DNA of 64,000 nt, from positions 347,154,799-347,218,798 of the forward strand of contig NC_135497.1 of NCBI RefSeq assembly GCF_052857255.1. The letters are read 5' to 3'. A program made the position numbers and the translations under genes. The notes under the pieces were generated by a model, which made no database searches, had not been told where the DNA came from, and saw only the letters and a list, made by a program, of their open reading frames with translations. This document shows, piece by piece, positions 44,850-54,145 of the stretch (positions are counted from its first letter, which is position 1; each line of letters opens with the position of its first letter). Origin of the DNA: Amblyomma americanum (taxonomy: Eukaryota; Arthropoda; Arachnida; Ixodida; Ixodidae).

Positions 44850-45548
44850 TTGAGGGATGCAGCCAAAGCGTGCACTGAAAATAGTTCTCAGGTGCTCAGG
44901 AAATGCTGGAACAGGGTTACTCGGCAGCGACATGGCAACAAGCATGCTCGGCGCTTGTCCAAGACGATGCCTGCTGCTCTTGGCTGTGCTCAATTTAAAG
45001 CTGACAATGAACTTTTTGACCATGTGACAATATAAAATGTCCTTCCCTCACACTGAAGATCTGGCGTAATTGTTGCTAACTGAAATGAATGACGGGCCCA
45101 CAAATATGAAAACAGTTGATGCTGAGGAGCTGCTTATAAGGAATACAAAAATAAAAATTACACTCAAACTACCTTCATGAACTTTACGTCATACACATTG
45201 CCATATCAGTCCCTTTCCTTTTGGTTTGGCACTTCACACAAGTACGAAAGATTATTAACATTAAAAAAAACACACTTCACAGCCACATCATCAAAACGGT
45301 ACAAACAATTATTCTGATCAGCAGGTGGATGCTGACACTGTATTATATGCAGCACATCAAATACAAGCGGTGAAGCAAGCAGTCGTTGGGAGTGGAGATA
45401 TAGACAGCCTGCAATCTCATAAATTCCGAGTACATAACAATACGCGCCATCAACCATTTTAACATAACAAGAACAGGTCTTCTTTGGTGTCGAATAATCT
45501 GAACTATGTATAATAATGCTGCCAATTTGAGCTCGAAAGTATCCTGGC
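44850..45548 (-). repeat. Tandem duplication of Tnp2 3' sequence (B1 plus A')
   Basis: 44850-44921 repeats 45549-45620, and 44922-45548 repeats copy A (41016-41605). The original order A-B-A'-B' shows a tandem duplication of about 0.7 kb. The Gypsy element later landed at the A-B1 junction. Confidence 0.8.
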
Positions 45549-46080
45549 ATTTGAGGGATGCAGCCAAAGCGTGCACTGAAAATAGTTCTCAGGTGCTCAG
45601 GAAATTCTGGAACAGGGTGCGGCACACCGAGAGCACATGTTCGGTGGCTGTTTGTGTGCTGAGTGGCAATATTTTTCTTCGCAAAAGCCAAATGAGCTGG
45701 AACTTCCAAATTCCTTTCCAGGCACCGATAGAATTGGTGCATAATGCACCGTTCAGCGACCTGCATAGGCACCAGCTTGGCTGCTGATACAAGCCGCAGT
45801 GTGCGGCCAATTTCATCTTCGAAGGGAAATGTGGAAAGGCCCCACAATGGGCCAAACATGCGAGTGGCTTTAGGTAGGTGCAGCAGCTGATGAACATTAA
45901 ACGTCATTGCTGTATCACCATAGAGCCTAGCTACCTGCTGTACAAAAGACAGCAATAAAACTTCAGCTGTAGAGATGTCACTCTCGCTTATAGTATCTTG
46001 CAGCAACAGAAACAGTGCCTTCACGAGGAGCGCAAAGTGTACCATGTATGGTCGAGGCAGAAGATCCGACAAGCATGGGA
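45206..46080 (-). pseudogene. Tnp2/CACTA-type transposase, exon 3 second part
   Basis: Minus-strand frame after the foldback insertion: PCLSDLLPRPYMVHFALLVK, MTFNVHQLLHLPKATRMFGP and FPFEDEIGRTLRLVSAAK, the conserved C-terminal half of animal Tnp2 (EnSpm/CACTA-like) transposases. A longer variable C-terminal tail ends at a stop at 45206. The apparent beginning (46081-46180) is read through the insertion and is not native. Confidence 0.85.
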
Positions 46081-46081
46081 C

Positions 46082-46241
46082 TTGAATAGGACAAATTGCC
46101 GGGCTAGTTGGTAATGATCCATTCTTGTTGACCGCGCGTTTAAAGCACAGGGACAGAAGAAACACAGAGGACGACGTCACAGGCGCTGATTTCTGTGTTT
46201 CTTCTGTCCCTGTGCTTTAAACGCGCTGTCAACAAGAATGG
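46082..46241. mobile_element. Foldback insertion 3 (160 bp) with 11-bp target duplication
   Basis: Inverted arms of about 48 bp (from CCATTCTTGTTGACC near 46112 to 46240) flank a short loop. AAGCATGGGAC occurs at 46071-46081 and 46242-46252. The insert begins with a motif, GCCGGGCTAGTTGGT, also present at 63302 near a PLE end. It interrupts the transposase between SVPC and PCLSD, whose codons lie in the duplicated target. Confidence 0.85.
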
Positions 46242-46252
46242 AAGCATGGGAC

Positions 46253-46644
46253 ACTATAAAACAAAAGCCAGTACCTCCATTCAGTTGCCTTCCAATAAGC
46301 ACGCTCCAAGAGGGGTCGTGCAATCCTCGAGAAATTGATTGGAGGCTTAATTGTGCATAGTCTAGAATCCAAAAGCCTCACATGCCGCCCGATGTAGAAG
46401 GCTGTACCAGTAACTGAAAGCCACTGTTCCACCAGCTGCTTTGTCACGCCCTCAAGTACGCAATGCATGTAATCTGGCGGTAGGCCCCATACAAGGTCAA
46501 GGCCCTTCAGTCTGAGAAGTGGAGATGGCCCCTTGAAGCCTTCAAATGTTGCATCCAGTCCACTTGCTTGCCGCATTGCCTCGAGCACACGTCCGTGTGT
46601 CCGTTCACAGGCTAGCTGCCCACGGTAGAGGTACTTGACCGTGC
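46253..46644 (-). pseudogene. Tnp2/CACTA-type transposase, exon 3 first part
   Basis: The exon begins after a TTTTGCAG acceptor at 46645-46652. The coding text includes ACERTHGRVLEAMRQASG, GLPPDYMHCVLEGVTKQL (catalytic-region Asp) and AYWKATEWRYWLLFYSVPC. Splicing from exon 2 restores the codon GGC (G|GC), so the intron phase is consistent. The exon is cut by foldback insertion 3. Confidence 0.85.
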
Positions 46645-47080
46645 CTGCAAAAGTTGCATAGTTTGCAGTTCCCTTTCTGTGTTAATGTATGGCTTGCAAA
46701 ATTCAGCCTGAACCTTCAAGTTGCATTGGGAATTAAACCCAGATGTAATGCATACAAGTGCCACATATAAATCTGACAGCCTAGCACCAACTACATACCC
46801 AATGCTTGTCCAAAACTCTAAAAGTATTATGCTTTATAAACAGTACATTCACCCATTTGAACCTGATGTTCTACATTGGGAACAGCGTTTAAGCCACTTA
46901 AGGTCAGGAAGTAGCTCTATATTCATGACCCTGTTTATACATTTAATTCAATGATTTAGTTTCACTCAGCACTACTTTAGCACCTTCATAATACCATTTC
47001 GACACTAATTAACTGTCAGTCGGTATTACCGTGGGCCCCTTATGAAACAAACCACCATTGAAACAGTCACTGAAACTTAC

Positions 47081-48274
47081 CATCAACACATGTTCCTTCC
47101 TCAAGGCACCACGTGCACCCATAATAGCCATTAAATTGCTTTATGTTGAGGATGGACGCTCTTGCCGGTGAGTCCACACAACACAGAACTGCATGTACCG
47201 CAGACTTCACAATTTTTTCACCATGGGACCACACTATTGTTCCAATATTGTTAACCTCACCAACAAACCTTCGCATAAACATGTACATAGGCGGATGCTC
47301 CTTTGCAAACCACAGCCCTGAGAGTGTCACGTTTCTCCACCGAAGTTCCACGGGCAGTTCATTCAACATTAATCGTATAGGCCAGATTGAACTTTTTGAC
47401 GACTCAAACACAGGTGCCCCATCGGTGTTAAATGTGACTGTGACATCACTCCATGACATATTGAGCTGTCGCCGAATGCTCCGATACAGGTCACCATCAG
47501 TCACATCTTTGTTAATTCCTGGCTCTCGTATCGCAGTTGAAAGCCTCTGCAGATTTTCAAAGAGGATGGAGTTATAATGCTTTATTAAATCCAATAACTG
47601 TTTCTTGATGTCGAAAATGATGAAAAAAACTTCCCATTTCTATTAGGCTTTACACACTTTTCTTTAAGTTGCAGCCACCACAAGTAAATTCGCTGTCAAC
47701 AGGAATGTCATGGGTAGTTCCGAAATGCTCGTGGCAACGCTGGCAGAATAAATGCAACCTCAGTGCCTGTTTTTTGTCTTTCCACATTTTCCGCAGCAAG
47801 TAGATAGACTGTGGCACAACTGCTTCTCCAAAAAGGGCATTAAGAAGTGTCAGAAGACATTTAACCTGTGACCAGGTAAGCCCTGCTGTCACAATATAAG
47901 CCAAAACTAACAGCAGTGCTTGAGCTTTGGTTGTTGACTGATGTGGCAGCGTTTCCTTTGAAAGCTTCCCAAGGGTACGCTTCAAAGTCATCAGAAGCAT
48001 CAGAAAAGTAATCTGCACTGTCAGTTTCACGTTCCTCAACATCACTCCTGGTGCTGCATTCTACATACTCTCGGTCACAGCTGTCCGTGTGTTGGCCATC
48101 ACTGGTAGATTCAGCACTGTCAGCTTCATAAGCAGGAAGCACTTCCTGAGTGGCATCACTTTGCGTTGTGCTTGCCAAGCTTGGACTTGAGCCCTTAATG
48201 TCGTCGGCACTTGATGATTCATTTCCAGTTCTTTCATGCTGGCTTGAGCCTATAGCGGACTGGTTCTGATTATC
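47081..48274 (-). pseudogene. Tnp2/CACTA-type transposase, exon 2 (frameshifted)
   Basis: The exon starts after TTTTATTTTCAG with DNQNQSAIGSSQHERTGN, runs through an acidic Ser/Asp-rich region, then in another frame LLTLLNALFGEAVVPQSIYL and CQRCHEHFG...CGGC (zinc-like). In a third frame come FFIIFDIKKQLLDLIK, NTDGAPVFESSKSSIWPIRL and GLWFAKEHPPM. Further on are GYYGCTWCLEEG and the donor GATG|GTAAGT (47075-47080). NTDGAPVF contains the first catalytic Asp of Tnp2. Two frame changes (about 47900-47950 and 47640) make it a pseudogene. Confidence 0.83.
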
Positions 48275-48316
48275 CTGAAAATAAAAATAAACATCTTTAG
48301 AACAATTTAAGAACAA

Positions 48317-50420
48317 TTTAAATTTGTCTCTTCACTTCACTTCACTTCAGCAAACAGCAAGGTAGTATAGTTTTGAACAAAGTGCTTTGTTTCAGGCGTG
48401 CACTGATTATTTAGTTTTTCTCCTTAGCCGTCCACTTTTTTTCCCAAACCATATGAACTCAAAAAAGGTTTCCAGTGAAGTAGCTCTAGCCATGCTGAAA
48501 GAAAATTCTTCTTATGAGCACCGAGTGATTTCGGCCAGCTCTATACAGCAAAAACACTAACGAATACATCTAGTTCTAATGTGGTTTTAATGATTTCAGC
48601 AAGAAGTTTAAGCACCAAGATGTCCATGGATTAATACAATCGGTAAAAAATGGATTATGAATCGTGGAATAGAGTGCGCGGAAGTGGCAGCTACAGGTAC
48701 TCAAAATTTTCTGTCACTGTTTACTGTTTCCCATTCTGTAGCATACCACTCTATCTCCGGTAACGTTATTAGACATGCAATGTGAAAATAAAATTGAGTA
48801 CATGAGCCTACCATCAATCTAACATTTTGTAAACATTTTCCTGACTTCAAATATCAGATGAGTTAGTGGTTTGAGTTCGAATGCCCTGCGATCCCGAGTA
48901 AGTGGGTAATATTGATTGAACACACAAGTGCACGCTGCCATCAGTACCATAACCCCTAAGGAGCCATTTTTTCATGTGCACTCATAGCCTTGGTTAAGTT
49001 CATGGCTTAATTAGAGATTCAAGTCATGCAAACTTCTTTCTGAAAACCCATAAGTACAGGGACCACAGAGCTATGTCTTGAGTGAGGACAAGACTTAAGT
49101 TTGTTTAGTTATTTAGTTATTGTTTTATTTAAATGCTCATCTTCTTTTTGCATGTATTTTTTCTATTTTGCACTGCTGAAAGTTACATTTGTTAATGCAT
49201 ATAAAACCTGCATTGAAATGGGCAGCTTTGTAAATATGCACACACGAGGAGTATCAAGAGCATTAAAAAAGTTTGGGCACAGCCTGTGTCAATTGTGCTG
49301 ATCATGCTCAAGAACATAGGTCAGTCAATTGATGACTTTGTTGGGACATCATTTTGTTTCACTACGAAGCTAACAAGCTCAGCTCCACTGTGCTTACATT
49401 AATAACGGCCTAGAATTGCAGCATATATTAGTGCAAAAGCACTAATCCGGACGTTCAGTGGCTGGCAAAATCATATCTTGTATATGCACCTTGGGAACTA
49501 ACATAGAAAAAATGAGGTAGAAGAAGAAATCACATCATTATTTACGAGTGAAAGTCAAACCCACAGTGGCGCGAACAATTCTGCAACAGTAATTTTCTGG
49601 GAAATCTTAATGGTTGGAGCGAAAAAAGGTCGCTGCGCGAGGCCATTATGCTAATACTGCTTTTTTTTTAAGATGAAAGCCTTTAATGGCTTATACTCGC
49701 GGCCACGGATCTGTCGGGCATCCGTTATATCTAGCAACTAACTAGTTAACTAGTCGTAACTAATAGTAGTCATTAATAAAAGTTCACTTGAAATGATTAA
49801 TCAACCATTACTGAATAGTTAGTAATTAATCAATAATTATCAGTTAGTTGTGAATCAATCATTAATGACTTTGTAATAGATAACCAACCCCTAATTAGTA
49901 GGTAGCAGTTGAATAACCACTAATTAGTTGTTAGTCAACCAATAATTAGTAGTTGATTAACGATTAATTAGTAGTTCACGAAAGCAGCAACAGTAACAGG
50001 CAAAGTCGCATGGAAGGGATTTCGCCTCGCGCACTTAAGATCGCTAAAGTGCCCCCAGAAATTTTTCTCGCTACGCTATCGCTGCAGCCGAACACGCATC
50101 GTGTTGAACAGCAGCACACACACGTGCTGTGCATTGCAGTGCGCCGCCTTCAACTTCAATCTGCGGAGCGAACAGTTAATGCGCCCTTCCTTTTGTTAGA
50201 ACCAACACAAGGTTTACACTCCGTTGATTTCGAGGGGAAAAAAGGCGTATAAGCAATGAACTTTGAGGTATGCGGCGGTGGTGTCCACCTGCAAATACCG
50301 TGCTTTCGCAAAACATTTCGTGTTTCCAATGCACCACAGCCAGTAATTGCTTTGTGAAAAACCCGATTCAATTACAAGCAGTCGAAAACCGGACTCCTGC
50401 ATAAGCACCTAAGTAAGACA
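48317..50420 (-). other. Intron 1 of the Tnp2 gene
   Basis: About 2.1 kb between the exon 1 donor and exon 2 acceptor. It contains a degenerate repeat at 49735-49980 and no other coding feature. Confidence 0.5.
49735..49980. repeat. Degenerate AT-rich array of TAATTAGTAGTT words
   Basis: Variants of AATTAGTAGTT, TAGTTAGT and AATCAATAATTA alternate for about 250 bp with irregular spacing. The content is TAAT-rich. Confidence 0.8.
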
Positions 50421-50427
50421 CACCTAC

Positions 50428-50547
50428 CTGAGCAATGGCTGAAGTCCTGGCTCTTTTTATTGCATTGGCCACAATTTGTCTAGGAATTTGAACGCTGGTT
50501 CCCTGCTCGAGGTAGCGTCTGTAGCGCTGTCGCGGCTTTCCTGCCAT
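50428..50547 (-). pseudogene. Tnp2/CACTA-type transposase, exon 1
   Basis: ATG at 50545-50547, then 40 codons (MAGKPRQRYRRYLEQGTSVQ and on to SAIAQ) to a donor GTAGGTG (50421-50427). Phase 0 matches exon 2. A short basic first exon of this type is what I would expect at the N-terminus of animal Tnp2 proteins. The upstream CACTA terminal repeat was not found. Confidence 0.6.
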
Positions 50548-50640
50548 CGCGATATTATGCAGCTGAAGCCACAATGGAACGCCAGCCTCTTGAGGTTTGC
50601 GTTTTGCGCGCTCTTACCGCGCTCTTTGCGCGCTCTTTGA

Positions 50641-50832
50641 CATAGATGTATGTCTGCATTTTTTACTGTATTTTTTCCTTGCTTTTGTTTTTGCTTGCCT
50701 TCATTGTATTTTGTATTTTGCTCTTCACATTTTTCCACGTTCAAGATTTTGTACATCATGTTAATTCGCCCCCCCCCCTTATGTAATGCCCTCGGGCCCT
50801 TAAGGAGAAAATAAATGAAATGAAATGAAATG
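50641..50832 (+). repeat. LINE-like 3' end with (AAATG)n tail
   Basis: AT-rich non-coding sequence, then a run of nine C, ATGTAATGCCCTCGGGCCCTTAAGG with an inner GGGCC/GGCCC hairpin, an AATAAA and about four AAATG units (50813-50832). This layout is typical of a Jockey/CR1-group LINE 3' end. Confidence 0.6.
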
Positions 50833-51897
50833 TCTCGCCAGAAAGAGCAAAAAAGCGAAAAATCTCGAAGCAGAGCGCGTGAGTGGATAAAGATATGGAT
50901 TTGGCTGTGCGGTTCGAAGGGCTTGAGCGAAATCTGCGAACAAGTACAGTAGAAACTAGAGAGGTAAACTAGTTTAAAATATCTACCAGTATAGCCCAGT
51001 ATTTTGCGCACACGAATTTTTTTTTAAAATCCGGCACATACAAACGTAAGTCCCTGTATTTTGAAGGCAGATGCGGCCGGGGTCGGAGGACCCACTCCGG
51101 CTGCTTGTGCAGTGCTCCGCGAGTGCGATCCGACAGGACGACGTGCGCGTTAATATGTTGTAAATAATATGTGCAGTGGTCGCTCGCCCGCGACTTTAAT
51201 TCGAACAGCGCCTGACACTGGTACGCGAGCGCCACTAATTCTCTCACTTTCTATATATTTGTAAATATTGTGAATATATAGCGCACAATCGTCTCCCCAT
51301 GCCCTTTCTCGCTAGCTTCCCTCAGCACTTCTACTGAATTTCTGTCCCTTAATTTTATTAACCCTGTCTGCACCTCCGGCGCTTAAAATATTTTATATGT
51401 CCCATCCACATCTGTGTCGTCCGTGCCTTTTTGGCGTTATGTTTTCAAAAGATATTATACAGCAGTTGAGTGCATATTTTCCTTCCTTTTGTTTCTTTTA
51501 TAAAACCACTATTGCTACTACGCATATTTGGGTGGGTCATTTCCCAAAAAAATGTCTGGCAGCACCAGTCACAAACTCTTGATAAATTTTGTACGAAAGC
51601 TGCTGAGCCCAATGAAATTCCCGCCCCAGCGGGCCACGTTTCGGTGCACACTGACTCAAACACGTTCTTTCAAAATTTGCTCGTATTGCTCGAGACACTA
51701 AAGTTGTCGTCAGGCGGACGAGGCATGGCGCTGGTCCGGTCACCTCCGACTGCCGTAAACCATGTGTTGATCGGGCTTTATACATTAAATATACACGCGG
51801 TTATGAGTAATGAAAGTCGGCTTTGGGGGAACGGAAATGGCGCAGTATCTGTCTCGCATCTCGGTGGGCCCCTGAGCCGCACCGTAAGGGAAGGGAT
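50833..51897. other. No gene recognised
   Basis: No coding region supported; a weak Pro/Arg-rich minus frame at 50969-51247 is not recognised. Confidence 0.4.
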
Positions 51898-52253
51898 AAA
51901 CAAGAGAGAGAGGGTTTATTGACAGGAAAGGCAGAGAGGTTGGCCTGAAAAATAGATATCTGGCCTAGGTGCTACTCTGCTTTGGGGAACGGGAACGGGA
52001 GGAAAAATTTTCGCGCGTTGATCATGATTATGGGAGGAGCCAGATGAAAAAATACATTTAAAAAATGAGAGAATAAATGGAAGAGGAAGTGCCGTTGTGG
52101 AGGGGCTCTGGAATAATTCTGCCCACCTGTGGATAGCACAGCGCACAGGCGAGTGCGTTTCGGCTTCACCGAAACACCGCCGCCGGGTTCGAACTCGGGT
52201 ACTTCGGATCAGTAGCCGAGTGCGCTGACCACTGAGCCACCGCGGCTGATTTT
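51898..52253 (-). mobile_element. tRNA-derived SINE (type B)
   Basis: Minus-strand head with A box TGGCTCAGTGG and B box GAGTTCGAACCC (about 52188-52200). The body has CAGAGCCCCTCCACAACGGC. It ends in CCTGTCAATAAACCCTCTCT, a polyadenylation signal plus (CT)n. About 356 bp, the most complete type B copy here. Confidence 0.85.
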
Positions 52254-53748
52254 TTTTCTTTATTGCACGGGAATATAGTGTCGCGAGCAAAGTCAAAGCA
52301 CGCTTACGCTGCAAAACAGGCCACCTTACCCTTGCCAGACCCCTCTTTCCAAAACATCAAAAGTCTGGGAGGCACACACATGCATCCAGATAGGGGAGCC
52401 AGCTAGGCGGCTCTTCCATGGCGGGATATACTACTCCCCGTACCAATGCGCGTTGTTCACGGAACAAGGATTTCGACGACCGCGGTGATTCGGCGTGCCG
52501 GTCCATTATGCGGCTCTGCCAGATACTAAATAGTCCCAGCAACATAAATAGATCATATGGCACAACACAGTTTTTCACCACAGGCAAAAAACGGATACTG
52601 TAAGGTTTGATGTCAACTAATGTTCTTAATTGTTCGTTGCAAATGTCCAGAAGAATATAGCGCCAATTCACAGTATAAAGCAATGGTCAATTGTCTCTGG
52701 TGTATTGCATAGGCGGCAATTATAATCACTGTCCATGGCGCAAGCATCTCTTTTGCCTGAAGCCATGCCTTTACAGGCAGCGTGGATGTGGGCAGTTTAA
52801 AATAGAATGTCTTTGCGGCAGAAGAAATGCACATTCGCCTAACACACTTTAAAACACTGGTGTCAAGGAACTCCCGAAAGAGTTGCCGATACAACGGTGC
52901 AGGGAACAAACACTCTGTAAGTGCACCTGAGTCATCTGCCTTCTGGAGAGGCTATACAGGTAGTCTAAAGAAAAGCGCACAGTGAGGAAATAGAAGGTGT
53001 CAGCAACTTATTTAAGGAATCCCCATAAAGGCCCCTCACGAGTCTGTCCCGTCGGTGCGAATAGAGAGTACTTGGGAGGGAGCCACCGCGGCGGATTTGA
53101 GTAATAGGTATATGAGAGCTCTTACCAGCTGCTGCTGCTGCTGTTGCTGAGAGGAAAAAAGAAAAAGAAATTGCTCGGGCCGGCCTACTGGCTCAAGCCC
53201 AGCCATGCTGGCTGACGTCGTGCTGAAAGTGGGAGAATTAAAGGATAGGAGAGCAAAGATAGAAAAAGGCGCGCTAATATCCCCAGAGGCCCCGGGCCAA
53301 TCCTGGAGGCAGTGCAATACCGGGCCGACCCGTGCCAGAGTCCTTCAAGCACTCCGCCATATTCTAAAAATAAGTTTAATATCTTAGGTCCAAGGACCCG
53401 CAGCAGATATTAAATCTCAGTAGCCACTATATATATGTCTGAAAACGCCTGAAATTATTCAACCGATATTTTTCTTTTTTTTCTGATAAGTCTTTTCTTT
53501 TCTGTGCTGGAAATGCACATATATAGAAGTAACTGGAGTAAAATTCAATAACTGGTGGTTGGATGTTAGGATCATGTACTAATTTACTATTGAGAGGGGG
53601 TAGTGGGGCGGGTGCCGTCATGCTCAGCGTCTCGTTGCGCATAACAGTGACAGCAAGCTGAACGGCAGATGTTCCGAAAGTTGTTTCCAAGCTTACTATA
53701 ATATCTTTAATTTTTATTGCGTGATAACGTCAAAAACAAAAGTGTTTC
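52254..53748. other. No gene recognised; (CTG)n at 53128-53149
   Basis: A trinucleotide run GCTGCTGCTGCTGCTGTTGCTG lies at 53128-53149 and a SINE-head fragment (GAGCCACCGCGGCGGATT) at about 53080-53097. No coding feature. Confidence 0.5.
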
Positions 53749-53835
53749 CGCTAGCGATGATACAATGACACGCTAGCGATGAGGGCGACGTTTGTTTGGG
53801 ACGGCTGCTGCGGTCAGCGGATCACTCTGACCGCA
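53749..53835 (+). promoter_or_regulatory. Putative 5' region of the BEND5-like gene with repeat and hairpin
   Basis: CGCTAGCGATGA occurs twice (53749-53760, 53771-53782). A 9-bp perfect stem TGCGGTCAG / CTGACCGCA (53809-53817, 53827-53835) with a 9-base loop follows. It lies 127-213 bp before the first ATG. A regulatory role is inferred only from position. Confidence 0.35.
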
Positions 53836-53961
53836 CGCCATCGCGCCATACTAAACATTTCAATTGTCTACATTACCCCCGAGTCCCACGAGCTCGACCA
53901 CGACGTGCGCCCCGACTTCAGCCATTGAAATTTTATTTTGTTTGAGTTGCATCGACTGAAA

Positions 53962-54145
53962 ATGTATGCATTAATTGAATATCTGTGTGACTTGACGCCA
54001 GCTGTAGGTAAACATGGAGAAATAGAGCACTTCAGCCCAAGAAATGTGGCGGATTTTGATCCAGAGGCAACATACCAAGCGTACTGGCGTGGAGATTCGA
54101 CCACCGAAGGTGGATATTACGGAGCGAAAATTATTCACCTGGCCG
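53962..54145 (+). CDS. BEND5-like exon 1 (start codon)
   Basis: ATG with an A at -3 (GAAAATGT), 61 codons plus one base, donor G|GTAAGT. It encodes a compact module with alternating hydrophobics, including EIEHFSPRNVADFD and GYYGAKIIHLA. The next exon supplies AA to complete a Glu codon, so HLA-E joins. Confidence 0.75.

Noticed and set aside
40860..51250. CACTA terminal repeats for the Tnp2 element
   Set aside because: Several isolated CACTA words occur, but no pair of extended inverted repeats at plausible ends was found.
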